From: JACVRW01 sp963771715
GTDB taxonomy: Bacteria; Actinomycetota; Thermoleophilia; Solirubrobacterales; Thermoleophilaceae
Direction of reading: 5' to 3'
NCBI GenBank assembly: GCA_963771715.1
Contig: CAVYUQ010000003.1
Location: forward strand, 496,001-560,000
DNA length: 64,000 nt
The translations under genes and the position numbers were made by a program. A model generated the notes under the pieces. The model ran no database searches. It saw only the letters and a program-made list of their open reading frames with translations, and was not told the origin of the DNA. Below are positions 1 through 9,591 of the stretch, piece by piece. The first letter of the stretch is position 1. The number at the start of each line of letters is the position of its first letter.

Positions 1-282
1 AGCGCCGACGCCGCCCGCTACGCGCTTCAGGTCTACGACGTCGGCGCGCTCAATCGTCCCAAGGAAGCGCAGAGGGCGGCGGCGATCCTCGCCCAGGACT
101 CGAACGACGTGGCGTCGTACCTGCGGCTGGTGTCCTACGCGGCCCTGGCGGGCGACACGCGGACCGCCGACCTGGCCGCCAAGAAGGCCGTGGACCTCGC
201 GCCGAAGGCCCAGCGGAAGCAGGTCGAGAAGCAGGCCGAGGCGCTCCAGAAGCCGCCACCGCAACAGCCAGCGGGCGGCTGA
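1..282 (+). CDS. C-terminal end of a TPR-like protein (5' truncated)
   Basis: The frame is open from the first base and ends in TGA at 280-282, so the window cuts the gene. The visible 93 residues are alanine-rich helices that resemble tetratricopeptide repeats (…YLRLVSYAALAGDTRTADLA…). They end in a Lys/Gln-rich tail with PPPQQP. The function cannot be set from this fragment. The STAS gene follows 16 bp downstream on the same strand, so the two may be cotranscribed. Confidence 0.6.
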   Translation, partial: SADAARYALQVYDVGALNRPKEAQRAAAILAQDSNDVASYLRLVSYAALAGDTRTADLAAKKAVDLAPKAQRKQVEKQAEALQKPPPQQPAGG

Positions 283-298
283 CGTACCCTTCTCACCC

Positions 299-658
299 AT
301 GAACTTCCACATCGAAGACGAAGCCGTAGACGACACGACCCACGTGATCGAGCTCGGCGGCGAGGTCGACCTCTACACGGCTCCCGAGTTCAAGGAGCGC
401 ATGGTCGAGCTGATCGAGTCGGGCAAGAAGCAGATCGTGGTCGATCTCTCCAAGGCGACGTTTATCGATTCCACGACGCTCGGCGTGCTCGTCGGCGGCG
501 TGAAGCGCCTTCGCCCCGCCGGTGGCTCGCTCGCCCTCGTGTGCACCGACGAGAACATCACGAAGATCTTCGAGATCACCGGGCTCGACCGGGTGTTCCC
601 GATTCACTCCTCGCGCGAAGAGGCGCTGGAAGCAGTCAGCTCGGGCGCCACTGACTAA
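299..658 (+). CDS. Anti-sigma factor antagonist (STAS domain)
   Basis: This 119-residue protein consists of a single STAS domain of the SpoIIAA/RsbV family. Such proteins bind an RsbW/SpoIIAB-type kinase in their unphosphorylated state and so release a sigma factor. The conserved phosphorylation site is visible in VDLSKATFIDSTTLG, where Ser58 follows Asp57. The length is normal for a stand-alone antagonist. The ATG at 299 lies 16 bp after the preceding stop. A candidate partner kinase of the RsbW family lies about 16 kb away at 16026-16418, but partnership is only inferred. Confidence 0.88.
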   Translation: MNFHIEDEAVDDTTHVIELGGEVDLYTAPEFKERMVELIESGKKQIVVDLSKATFIDSTTLGVLVGGVKRLRPAGGSLALVCTDENITKIFEITGLDRVFPIHSSREEALEAVSSGATD

Positions 659-670
659 CATCGTCTGCTC

Positions 671-980
<310 letters not shown>

Positions 981-988
<8 letters not shown>

Positions 989-1373
989 CGATCGCTTCCA
1001 GCGCCTCGCCCATCGTCGAGTAGTTTCGCAGCTCCACGCACTTCCCCTGGCGCAGCTTCCAGACGTTGACGATGCTCTCCTGGACACCGAGTTCGGTGCC
1101 TTTCACCCTGCCGCCCTGCTTGATGGGGACGACGACGTACTCCCCGTGGGCAACGAAGTCCTGCGGGTCGTATCTCACCTCGTCGAATGCGTCCCAGTCG
1201 GTCTGAGCGAAGCGCATGAAGCCCTCGTGGCCCTCGTAGACGGACGCATCCGGATGAACCGCTCGGTCGTATACCCGCATCTCCGGATCGAGATGGGCGA
1301 CGAGCGTCTCTCGGTCGTGGTTGGCGAACGCCTCGTACATGCTGCGCACGACCTCGACGTTCTGGTGCGACAT
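981..1373 (-). CDS. SnoaL/NTF2-like protein
   Basis: The 130-residue product begins MSHQNVEVVRSMYEAF, the typical start of the small SnoaL-like (NTF2 fold) proteins. It keeps the pattern of an N-terminal helix, then HLDPEMRVYD, then a terminal beta sheet. Members range from polyketide cyclases to ligand-binding proteins without catalysis, so the substrate is unknown. The start at 1373 matches the family; longer upstream extension of the frame is not conserved-looking. It is divergent from the aminotransferase gene at 1420 and coupled to the small zinc-ribbon gene downstream. Confidence 0.75.
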
Positions 1374-1386
1374 CGTGGACGGAGTA

Positions 1387-1398
1387 TCCATCGATGGA
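1387..1398. promoter_or_regulatory. 12-bp perfect palindrome between divergent genes
   Basis: TCCATCGATGGA is a perfect palindrome in the 46-bp gap between the divergent NTF2-like and aminotransferase genes. This is the place where a shared operator would lie. It could also be chance, since no regulator is tied to it. Confidence 0.25.
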
Positions 1399-1419
1399 GG
1401 CCTGCCAAGATAGGCAGCC

Positions 1420-2241
1420 ATGGCAGACGAGCTTGCAGCACCCACGACGACCGCTGAGCTGGCCTGCGTCGACGGCAGCCTCATGCCTGCGCAGGAGGCG
1501 ACCATTCCCGCCACCGACGAGGGGCTGCTGCGCGGCGACGGCGCCTTCGAGGTCATCCGGGTCTACGACGGTCGGCCGTTCGCGCTCACGGACCACCTGG
1601 ACCGGCTAGAGCGTTCGGCGGCGAACCTTCGCCTCGACGAGGTGCCGCGAAGCGAGCTGGAGAGTGAGATCCCGGAGCTGCTCGAGGAGCGCGGCGGCTC
1701 CGAGTTCGACGGCTGCCTGCGCGTGGTGCTCACCCGCGGAGGCCACCGGCTGCTGCTCACCGAGCCGCTGCCGGCCACACCCGAACGGGTGCGTCTCGGG
1801 GTGGTGGAGTACGCGCCCACCCGCGTGCTCGACGGCATCAAGTCGCTCTCCTACGGGGCCAACATGCTCTGCGGGCGGATGGCGCGCGAACGCGGCTTCG
1901 ACGAGGCCCTGCTCGTGACCCCGCACGGGCGCGTACTGGAGGCGCCCACCTCGTCGATCTTCTGGGTCGACCCGAGCGGCACCCTCAACACGCCGCCGCT
2001 GAGCGAGCACATCCTCGCCTCGATAACGCGGCAGCGCGTGATGGACGTGGCCGAGGTGGCCGAGCGGCCCTGCACGATGGACGACCTTCGCGAGGCGAGC
2101 GAGGCGTTTCTTGCTTCGACCACGCGCGAGGCGCAGTCGATCGCGGCGATCGAGGACATCGAGCTGCCGGAGGGCGAGCGCACGCGTCAGGTGCGGACGG
2201 CCCTGAGCGCACGCATCGAGGAGGAGCTGGCCGCGGGCTGA
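1420..2241 (+). CDS. Class IV PLP aminotransferase / lyase (IlvE-PabC family)
   Basis: The 273-residue protein is a fold-type IV PLP enzyme. The early motif GLLRGDGAFEVIRV is typical of the family. The Schiff-base lysine is Lys141 in the stretch KSLSYGANM, and the phosphate-side loop is E174-APTSSIFW. Relatives include branched-chain aminotransferase, D-amino acid aminotransferase and 4-amino-4-deoxychorismate lyase; the sequence alone does not decide between them. The length favours the shorter PabC/D-AAT group over full IlvE. It lies 42 bp before the nucleotide-sugar operon. Confidence 0.8.
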   Translation: MADELAAPTTTAELACVDGSLMPAQEATIPATDEGLLRGDGAFEVIRVYDGRPFALTDHLDRLERSAANLRLDEVPRSELESEIPELLEERGGSEFDGCLRVVLTRGGHRLLLTEPLPATPERVRLGVVEYAPTRVLDGIKSLSYGANMLCGRMARERGFDEALLVTPHGRVLEAPTSSIFWVDPSGTLNTPPLSEHILASITRQRVMDVAEVAERPCTMDDLREASEAFLASTTREAQSIAAIEDIELPEGERTRQVRTALSARIEEELAAG

Positions 2242-2283
2242 CCGCGGGCGGCGCCGACTGCGCCTCCGAATAGCTTCCCTGCC

Positions 2284-3351
2284 ATGCGGATCGTCACCGT
2301 AGTGGGCAACCGCCCGCAGTTCGTGAAGGCTGCGGCCGTGTCCCGGCTGCTGAGGGAGCGGATGGACGAGCTGATCGTCCACACCGGCCAGCACTACGAC
2401 GACGAGCTCTCGAGGGTCTTCTTCGAGGAGCTGAGCGTCCCGGCGCCGGAGCGCGAGCTCGACGCAGGTGGCGGCACGAACACGGCCCAGACGGCGCGCA
2501 TCCTCGCGGCCCTCGAGCCGGTGCTGGAGGAGCTGGATCCCTCGCTGGTGCTCGTCTACGGCGACACGAACTCCACGCTCGCGGGCGCGGTCGCGGCGTC
2601 CCAGGCCGGAATCGCGACGGGCCACGTCGAGGCGGGCATGCGCTCCTTCGACCGCTCGATGCCGGAGGAGCTGAACCGCGTGCTCACCGACCACACGAGC
2701 GACCTTCTGCTCTGCTCCACTGATACCGCGATGCTCAACCTGGAGCGCGAGAGCGTCCGCGGCGAGTCCCATCTGGTCGGGGACGTGATGGCCGACGTGT
2801 CGCTCGCGTTCCGGGGCATCGCGGAGGAGCGCTCTCAGATCCTGGACGAGCTCGGGCTCGAGCAGGGCGCGTACCTGGTGGTGACGGCGCATCGTGCCGG
2901 CAACGTCGACCGGCCGGAGCGCCTGGAGGCGCTCGTCTCGCTGCTGGAGGCCCTGCCCGCCCCGGTGGTGCTCCCGCTGCATCCGCGCACGCGCGAACGG
3001 CTCCAGGCCGCGGGGCTCACGGAGCGGCTCGGCGGCATCAAGGTGGTGCCCCCACTCGGCTACCTCGACTTCCTCAAGCTCGCCCGGCACGCCAGGGCGG
3101 TGCTCACCGACTCGGGAGGGGTTCAGAAGGAGGCGTACCTGCTCGGCGTGCCGTGCGTGACGCTGCGCGACACCACGGAATGGGTGGAGACGGTGGAGGC
3201 GGGCTGGAACACGCTCGTCGACCTCGATCCCGAGGCGGCGCTCGCGGCACTGGAGCGCACCCCGCCGGGCGATCGGCCCGAGCTGTACGGGGGCGGGCAC
3301 GCCGCCGAGCGCGTTTGCGACGTCCTCTCGGCCTACACTCAGCGCCTATGA
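2284..3351 (+). CDS. wecB: UDP-N-acetylglucosamine 2-epimerase (non-hydrolysing)
   Basis: This 355-residue enzyme interconverts UDP-GlcNAc and UDP-ManNAc in the cytoplasm. It begins MRIVTVVGNRPQFVK and holds the family stretches HTGQHYDDELS, YGDTNSTLAG, HVEAGMRSFD and TDSGGVQKEA. The fold is GT-B-like. Length and motifs are complete. Its TGA overlaps the ATG of the next gene (ATGA), the first of four coupled junctions in this operon. The product would feed cell-surface polysaccharide synthesis. Confidence 0.92.
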   Translation: MRIVTVVGNRPQFVKAAAVSRLLRERMDELIVHTGQHYDDELSRVFFEELSVPAPERELDAGGGTNTAQTARILAALEPVLEELDPSLVLVYGDTNSTLAGAVAASQAGIATGHVEAGMRSFDRSMPEELNRVLTDHTSDLLLCSTDTAMLNLERESVRGESHLVGDVMADVSLAFRGIAEERSQILDELGLEQGAYLVVTAHRAGNVDRPERLEALVSLLEALPAPVVLPLHPRTRERLQAAGLTERLGGIKVVPPLGYLDFLKLARHARAVLTDSGGVQKEAYLLGVPCVTLRDTTEWVETVEAGWNTLVDLDPEAALAALERTPPGDRPELYGGGHAAERVCDVLSAYTQRL

Positions 3352-4583
3352 AGATCGGAATAGTTGGGCTCGGCTACGTCGGGCTGCCGCTCGCGATCTC
3401 GTTCTGCGAGGCCGGGCACGAAGTGGTGGGCGTGGATACCGACGCGCGCGTGGCCGACGCGCTCGCGTCCGGGCGCTCGCACGTGGAGGACGTGCCGGAC
3501 GAGGCGCTCGCGGCGATCTCTGACCGCTTCCACCCCAGCTCGCGCTACGCGCAGCTCGCGAAGGTCGACGCGATCATCGTGGCCGTCCCAACCCCGCTCA
3601 CCCGCAACCGCGAGCCCGACCTCCAGCCGCTGATCGCCGCCGGGACGGCACTCGCGGGCGTGCTCCAGGACGGGCAGCTCGTGGTGCTCGAGTCCACCAC
3701 CTATCCGGGCACCACGCGCGATCAGTTCGTGCCGCTGCTGGAGGAGTCCGGCCTGGCCGCGGGGCGCGACTTCTTCGCCGCCTTCTCCCCCGAGCGCATC
3801 GACCCCGGCCGCACCGACTACACCATGCGCACCACTCCGAAGGTGGTGGGCGGGCTCACGGACGAGTGCCGGCGGCGGGCGGTCGAGCTCTACAGCGAGG
3901 TGTGCGACGAGGTCGTGGAGGTCTCGACGCCCGAGGCGGCGGAGCTCACCAAGCTGCTCGAGAACGTTTTCCGCTCGGTGAACATCGCGCTCGTGAACGA
4001 GCTGGCGATCCTCTGCGACCGCATGGGCATCGACATCTGGGAGGTCACCGACGCCGCGGCGACCAAGCCCTACGGCTTCATGTCGTTCAAGCCGGGTCCC
4101 GGCATGGGCGGCCACTGCCTGCCCGTGGACCCGTTCTACCTGGCCTGGCGGGCGCGCGAGTTCGACATGCAGACCGAGTTCATCGAACTCGCCGGTGAGG
4201 TCAACCAGCGCATGCCCTACTTCTGCGTCGAGCGGATCTCGCGGGCTCTCAACGACCACTCGAAGTCGGTGCGCGGCTCGCGCATCGGCATCTTCGGCGT
4301 CTCGTACAAGCCGGGAGTGGGCGACCTGCGCGAGTCGCCGGCGCTCCGCATCATCCGGCTGCTGCGCGAGCAGGGCGCGGAGGTTGTGTACCACGACGAC
4401 TTCGTCCCCGAGCTGCCCGAGCACGGCCTGCGCTCCACCTGGCCCGAGGACGTGGACTGCACGGTGATCGTGACCGCGCACCCCGGGCTGGACCTGGAGC
4501 GCGTGGTGCGCGAGTCGCCGCTCGTGGTCGATTTCCGCGGGGTCACGCGCGGCATCGAGGCATCGAACCTCGTGCGCCTGTGA
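3348..4583 (+). CDS. Nucleotide-sugar 6-dehydrogenase (UDP-ManNAc/UDP-GlcNAc dehydrogenase family)
   Basis: The 411-residue enzyme oxidises the C6 hydroxyl of a UDP-sugar to a uronate with NAD. The N-terminal Rossmann motif is GIVGLGYVGLPLA. The central SPERIDPGR and the active-site segment GMGGHCLPVDPFYLAW, with its catalytic cysteine, are intact. The C-terminal domain has the usual GVSYKPGVGDLRES. SPER and HCLPVDP place it nearer WecC/WbpA than UDP-glucose dehydrogenase. The ATG at 3348 is in the stop of wecB, so the longer upstream frame is not the start. The next gene starts with GTG inside its stop. Confidence 0.88.
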   Translation: MKIGIVGLGYVGLPLAISFCEAGHEVVGVDTDARVADALASGRSHVEDVPDEALAAISDRFHPSSRYAQLAKVDAIIVAVPTPLTRNREPDLQPLIAAGTALAGVLQDGQLVVLESTTYPGTTRDQFVPLLEESGLAAGRDFFAAFSPERIDPGRTDYTMRTTPKVVGGLTDECRRRAVELYSEVCDEVVEVSTPEAAELTKLLENVFRSVNIALVNELAILCDRMGIDIWEVTDAAATKPYGFMSFKPGPGMGGHCLPVDPFYLAWRAREFDMQTEFIELAGEVNQRMPYFCVERISRALNDHSKSVRGSRIGIFGVSYKPGVGDLRESPALRIIRLLREQGAEVVYHDDFVPELPEHGLRSTWPEDVDCTVIVTAHPGLDLERVVRESPLVVDFRGVTRGIEASNLVRL

Positions 4584-5575
4584 CGAGCATCGGGGTCGTG
4601 GGCCTCGGCTACTGGGGGCCCAACCTCGCACGCAACTTCGATCGGCTTCAGGACGTGGAGCTGCGCTGGCTGTGCGACTCCTCCGACGAGGCGCTCGAGC
4701 GCTGGGGCGGCGCGTTCCGCTCGGCGCGCACCACGAGCTCGCTCGACGATCTGCTCGCCGACGAGTCGCTCGACGCCGTGGCGGTGGCCACGCCCGTGGC
4801 CACGCACGCCGAGCTCGCCACCCGGGTGCTGGCGGCGGGCAAGCACTGCTTCGTCGAGAAGCCGCTGGCGAGGTCCGAGCGAGAGGCCGAGGCGGTGGTC
4901 GAGGCGGCGCGCGCCGGCGATCGGGTCCTGATGGTCGGCCACCTGCTCGAGTACCACCCGGGGGTCGAGCGGCTCAGCGAGCTGGTGCGGTCCGGCGAGC
5001 TCGGCGATCTGCGCTACGTGTACTCCAACCGCCTCAACCTCGGCAAGCACCGCCAGGACGAGAACGCGCTCTGGTCGCTGGGAGCGCACGACGTGTCCGT
5101 GATCCTGCGCCTGGCCGGCGAGGAGCCGTTCGAATGCACGGCCGTGGGCGAGAGCTACGTCAAGCGCGGCGTCGAGGACGTGGTCTTCGCGTTCATGCGC
5201 TTCCCATCGGGGCTCACCGCGCACATGCACCTGTCCTGGCTCGACCCGCACAAGGAGCGCCGCTTCACGGTGGTCGGCTCGCGCCGGATGGCGACGTTCG
5301 ACGACATGGAGCTGGAGCGCAAGCTCACGATCTACGACAAGGGCTTCGACGAGGACTACACGACGTACGGCGAGTACATCGCGCGCTCCGGCGACGTCTC
5401 CTCGCCGCGGATCTCGAACGAGGAGCCGCTCCGCATCGAGTGCAGGCACTTCATCGACAGGGTCCGCGACGGCGGCGAGCCGCGCTCGGGCGCCGAGTCC
5501 GCGCTGCGCGTGGTGCGGGTGCTGGAGCGGCTTCAGCAGACGCTCACGGAGAGCGCGGGTGTCGCGCGCAGCTGA
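4580..5575 (+). CDS. Gfo/Idh/MocA oxidoreductase, UDP-sugar 3-oxidase-like
   Basis: This 331-residue protein has an N-terminal NAD(P)-binding GVVGLGYWGPNLAR and the EKPL motif (HCFVEKPLARS) that marks the family. In the context of a 2-epimerase, a 6-dehydrogenase and a beta-helix acyltransferase it resembles WbpB/WlbA. Those enzymes oxidise C3 of UDP-GlcNAcA before amination; that role is inferred from neighbours. The GTG start at 4580 overlaps the preceding TGA (GTGA). The 3' end overlaps the next gene by 17 bases. Confidence 0.8.
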   Translation: MTSIGVVGLGYWGPNLARNFDRLQDVELRWLCDSSDEALERWGGAFRSARTTSSLDDLLADESLDAVAVATPVATHAELATRVLAAGKHCFVEKPLARSEREAEAVVEAARAGDRVLMVGHLLEYHPGVERLSELVRSGELGDLRYVYSNRLNLGKHRQDENALWSLGAHDVSVILRLAGEEPFECTAVGESYVKRGVEDVVFAFMRFPSGLTAHMHLSWLDPHKERRFTVVGSRRMATFDDMELERKLTIYDKGFDEDYTTYGEYIARSGDVSSPRISNEEPLRIECRHFIDRVRDGGEPRSGAESALRVVRVLERLQQTLTESAGVARS

Positions 5576-6251
5576 GCTGGCGCCGTCGGACCGTGCGCCG
5601 GGCCTGCTGCTCGGGGCGGACGTCGAGCTGCCGGAGAGCGTGAAGGTGGGCGGCAACGTCGTGGTGCACGCGCGCACGCGCGTGGGAGAGGGCGCCCAGC
5701 TTCAGGACGGCTGCGTGATCGGCAAGCCCGTGGCCCTCGGGGCGCGCTCGTCGTCGGCCGCCCCGGAGGCCGGCGCCGTCACCTCGATCGGCGCGGGCAC
5801 GATCGTGGGCGCTACAGCGGTCGTGGTGGCCGGCGCGGATGTCGGCGAGCGCTGCGTGGTCGCGGACCAGGCGCACGTGCGGGAGCGCACGCGGATCGGC
5901 GACGAGTCAGTGGTGGGCCGGGCCGCGTCGGTCGAGAACGACGTGCAGGTGGGCAGTCGCGTGCGCATGCAGACCGGCGCGTACGTGACCGCGTGGTCGG
6001 TGGTGGAGGACGACGTGTTCATCGCGCCGGGTGTGCTGCTCACCAACGACCCGACGGCGGGCCACCGTCCGGCGGACGTGGAGCTGCGCGGGGCGACCCT
6101 CAGGCGCGGCTGCCGTATCGGCGCGGGCGCGGTGCTGCTGCCGGGGGTCGAGGTGGGCGAGGACGCATTCGTGGCGGCTGGGGCGGTGGTCACCCGCGAT
6201 GTGCCGGCAGGCGCCCTGGTGATGGGCGTGCCGGCGCGGGTCATGTCGTGA
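5559..6251 (+). CDS. Left-handed beta-helix acyltransferase (WbpD-like)
   Basis: The 230-residue protein is built of hexapeptide repeats of the LbH fold (for example IGAGTIVGATAVV, VGEDAFVAAGAVV) and ends GALVMGVPARVMS, the normal end of sugar N-/O-acetyltransferases. In this operon it probably acetylates an amino sugar, as WbpD does at the 3-amino group. The GTG start at 5559 lies inside the previous gene, and its own TGA overlaps the next GTG. No aminotransferase that would make its substrate is seen in the cluster. Confidence 0.8.
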   Translation: MSRAAELAPSDRAPGLLLGADVELPESVKVGGNVVVHARTRVGEGAQLQDGCVIGKPVALGARSSSAAPEAGAVTSIGAGTIVGATAVVVAGADVGERCVVADQAHVRERTRIGDESVVGRAASVENDVQVGSRVRMQTGAYVTAWSVVEDDVFIAPGVLLTNDPTAGHRPADVELRGATLRRGCRIGAGAVLLPGVEVGEDAFVAAGAVVTRDVPAGALVMGVPARVMS

Positions 6252-6895
6252 GACGCCGCCGCCCGCTATCGCCCGGCCGGGGAACGCTCGCGCTCGGTGC
6301 GGTGGCCACGGCCGCGGTCGTCGCGGTGGTCGCTGGCGAGGTTAGGAGGGTGTGGAAGCGCGGCTCGGCGCCGGCATTGAGGGACGCCGACCATCCGATC
6401 CTGGCCGCCGAGGAGGCCGTGGCAGAGACGGCGCGCGTCGCGCGCGCCGGCTACCGCAACGTCTCGACGCGCGAGAACTCGATGTTCAACCTGCTCACCT
6501 CGTTCGCGACGACGTTCATCCTGGTGCGCTCGGTCACGTACGCGCTCCGCGCGCGCCCGACGGTGGGGCCGTTCCGCAACATGCGGGTGGGGCGCCGTCA
6601 CATCCACCACTTCGTGCCCGGCATCGTGATCGCGTTCGGCGCCGGGGCCGCGGCGATCCTCACGCGAGACGAACGCCTGGAGCCCAAGCTCGCGGTCCCG
6701 TTCGGCGTGGGCATGGGGCTGACGCTGGACGAGTCGGCGCTGCTGCTCGACCTCGAGGACGTCTACTGGAGTCGCGAGGGTCTCCTCAGCGTGCAGATCA
6801 CGCTGGCCGTGATCGCCCTGCTCGGCGCCGTGGCGCTCGCGCTGCGGTTCCTGTGGCGCGGCGAGCAGGTGGTGCTCGAGCCCGCTGGACCGTGA
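6248..6895 (+). CDS. Integral membrane protein of unknown function
   Basis: The 215-residue product starts at GTG 6248, overlapping the acyltransferase stop. It has an N-terminal hydrophobic segment (LALGAVATAAVVAVVAG), a helix-rich soluble stretch, and about three more membrane segments. A histidine-containing motif RRHIHHFVPGIVIAFGAG and an acidic cluster LDLEDVYW lie between the last two. I do not recognise the family. The continued overlap with the sugar genes suggests joint expression, not necessarily joint function. Confidence 0.6.
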   Translation: MRRRRPLSPGRGTLALGAVATAAVVAVVAGEVRRVWKRGSAPALRDADHPILAAEEAVAETARVARAGYRNVSTRENSMFNLLTSFATTFILVRSVTYALRARPTVGPFRNMRVGRRHIHHFVPGIVIAFGAGAAAILTRDERLEPKLAVPFGVGMGLTLDESALLLDLEDVYWSREGLLSVQITLAVIALLGAVALALRFLWRGEQVVLEPAGP

Positions 6896-7383
6896 ACCCG
6901 TACGCCGTCAAGTACGGCCTCGGCCGTGCGTGGGGCGGCGCCGTGCTGACCTTCGGGATGTGGCTCGTGGTCTGGTTCCACCGGACGCGGAGGCTCCTCG
7001 ACGGCGAGCTCGGCGGCCGCCGCGACGACGCCGTGCTGCACTCGATCGGGCTGCTGGTGCCGGTGTGGAACATCTTGGTCCTCTACTGGCTCTACAGGGA
7101 TCTCGACGAGCTCCGGCGCTGGCATGGCCTCCCGGAGATCCCCGTCCCCGCTTACGTCGCCGGTGGAGCGCTCGCTCCCGCAATCATGTACAGCATCGCG
7201 CTGGGGAAGGTGAACGAGTTCTGGGACGTTCGCACCCAGGGGCTTGCCGCCGATGCGCCGATCACCCGTGGCGAGAAGGTCCTTTTCGCCGTCGGTGCCA
7301 CGCTTTGGGTGATCAGCAGCGCCTGGATGGTTCTGTGGGTGCTCGTGCTCGCCGGCAGCGGTCCGCTGGTCGACGTGGTTTGA
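6892..7383 (+). CDS. Small membrane protein, DUF4234-like
   Basis: This 163-residue protein has about four hydrophobic segments. The core LLVPVWNILVLYWLYRDLDELRRWHGLP resembles DUF4234-type membrane proteins, whose function is unknown. GTG at 6892 overlaps the previous TGA (GTGA). It ends 8 bp before the ATG of the RDD-family gene. Confidence 0.6.
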   Translation: MNPYAVKYGLGRAWGGAVLTFGMWLVVWFHRTRRLLDGELGGRRDDAVLHSIGLLVPVWNILVLYWLYRDLDELRRWHGLPEIPVPAYVAGGALAPAIMYSIALGKVNEFWDVRTQGLAADAPITRGEKVLFAVGATLWVISSAWMVLWVLVLAGSGPLVDVV

Positions 7384-7391
7384 TTGCGGCC

Positions 7392-8135
7392 ATGGAGAGC
7401 CCCCACTCACCCGATCAGCCCCAGGACGATCCGCCGGGCGGCGCATCCCCGCCAGCGCCGCCACCGCCCCCCGGACCGCAGGCGCCGAGCGGCCCGCAGG
7501 CTCCCGGCGGCCCGCAGGCTCCCGGTGCGCCGCCGCCCCCCGCTTACCCGGCCGCGCCCCAGGCGCCCGGCGTCGGGGCGCCGCCCCCTCCTCCGGGTCC
7601 CGAGGGCCCGCCCGCGTACGGCGGCCCCGTCCCGCCGGGCGGGTGGGAGCAGCCGATCCCGCAGCAGCAGGGCTGGCAGGGCCAGCCGCTCGCGGCTTGG
7701 GGTACCCGGCTCGGCGCCTATCTCATCGACGGCCTGATCCTGCTCGTCCCGGCCATCGTGCTCACGATCATCGTCGTCGCGATCGCGGCGGGCAGTGACA
7801 CCGGCGCGGTCGTCACCGGCATCTTCGGCTTCCTCGCCTACCTGGTGGCGCTGTTCCTGTACGCGCCGATACTGATGGCGCGCGACGGTGCGAACAACGG
7901 CCAGACCTGGGGCAAGCAGGCGCTCGGCATCCGGGTGGTCCGCGACAACGGCGAGGCGATGAGCTTCGGCTGGGCCGCTCTGCGCGAGATCGCGGTCAAG
8001 GGCCTGGCGGTCACGATCGCGTCCTCGATCATCCCGATCATCCCGTGGTTCCTGAACTTCTTCTGGCCGCTGTGGGATGACGAGAACCGCGCGCTTCACG
8101 ACATGATCTGCTCGACGCACGTGGTCAGGGCGTAG
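7392..8135 (+). CDS. RDD-family membrane protein with Pro-rich N-terminal domain
   Basis: The 247-residue protein has a roughly 100-residue cytoplasmic head made almost entirely of Pro, Gly, Ala and Gln. The head includes a tandem GPQAPxG repeat near residues 30-50. Three membrane segments of an RDD domain follow: the Arg/Asp of TRLGAYLIDGLIL, then the GKQALGIRVVR segment, then DDENRALHDMICST at the C terminus. RDD proteins are often linked to transport or ion homeostasis, but no substrate is known. The ATG at 7392 is the first in frame after the upstream gene. Confidence 0.78.
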   Translation: MESPHSPDQPQDDPPGGASPPAPPPPPGPQAPSGPQAPGGPQAPGAPPPPAYPAAPQAPGVGAPPPPPGPEGPPAYGGPVPPGGWEQPIPQQQGWQGQPLAAWGTRLGAYLIDGLILLVPAIVLTIIVVAIAAGSDTGAVVTGIFGFLAYLVALFLYAPILMARDGANNGQTWGKQALGIRVVRDNGEAMSFGWAALREIAVKGLAVTIASSIIPIIPWFLNFFWPLWDDENRALHDMICSTHVVRA

Positions 8136-8213
8136 GAGCGCGCCTGGCTGCGTCCTCGGTCGCTCGCGTGCAGTTGCACGCGTCGCTCCCTGCGTCCTTG
8201 CCCGGCGCGCTCC
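8135..8213. terminator. Nested hairpin between convergent genes (likely bidirectional terminator)
   Basis: GGAGCGCGCC at 8135-8144 is the exact reverse complement of GGCGCGCTCC at 8204-8213. Inside it, CGCGTGC (8165-8171) pairs with GCACGCG (8176-8182) around a 4-base loop. The structure fills the gap between the RDD gene and purA, which converge. There is no U tract. Confidence 0.5.
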
Positions 8214-8254
8214 TCCGCATCTGACCCCGTGGGTCGCGGGTGCGGGTCCTGGGT

Positions 8255-9562
<1,308 letters not shown>

Positions 9563-9591
9563 GGCGAGAGCGAGTGTAGGCCGGTACGCCG

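Noticed and set aside
1420..2241. Class IV aminotransferase as the missing WbpE of the sugar cluster
   Set aside because: WbpE-type sugar aminotransferases are fold-type I (DegT/DnrJ). This one is fold-type IV and acts on amino or keto acids or aminodeoxychorismate.
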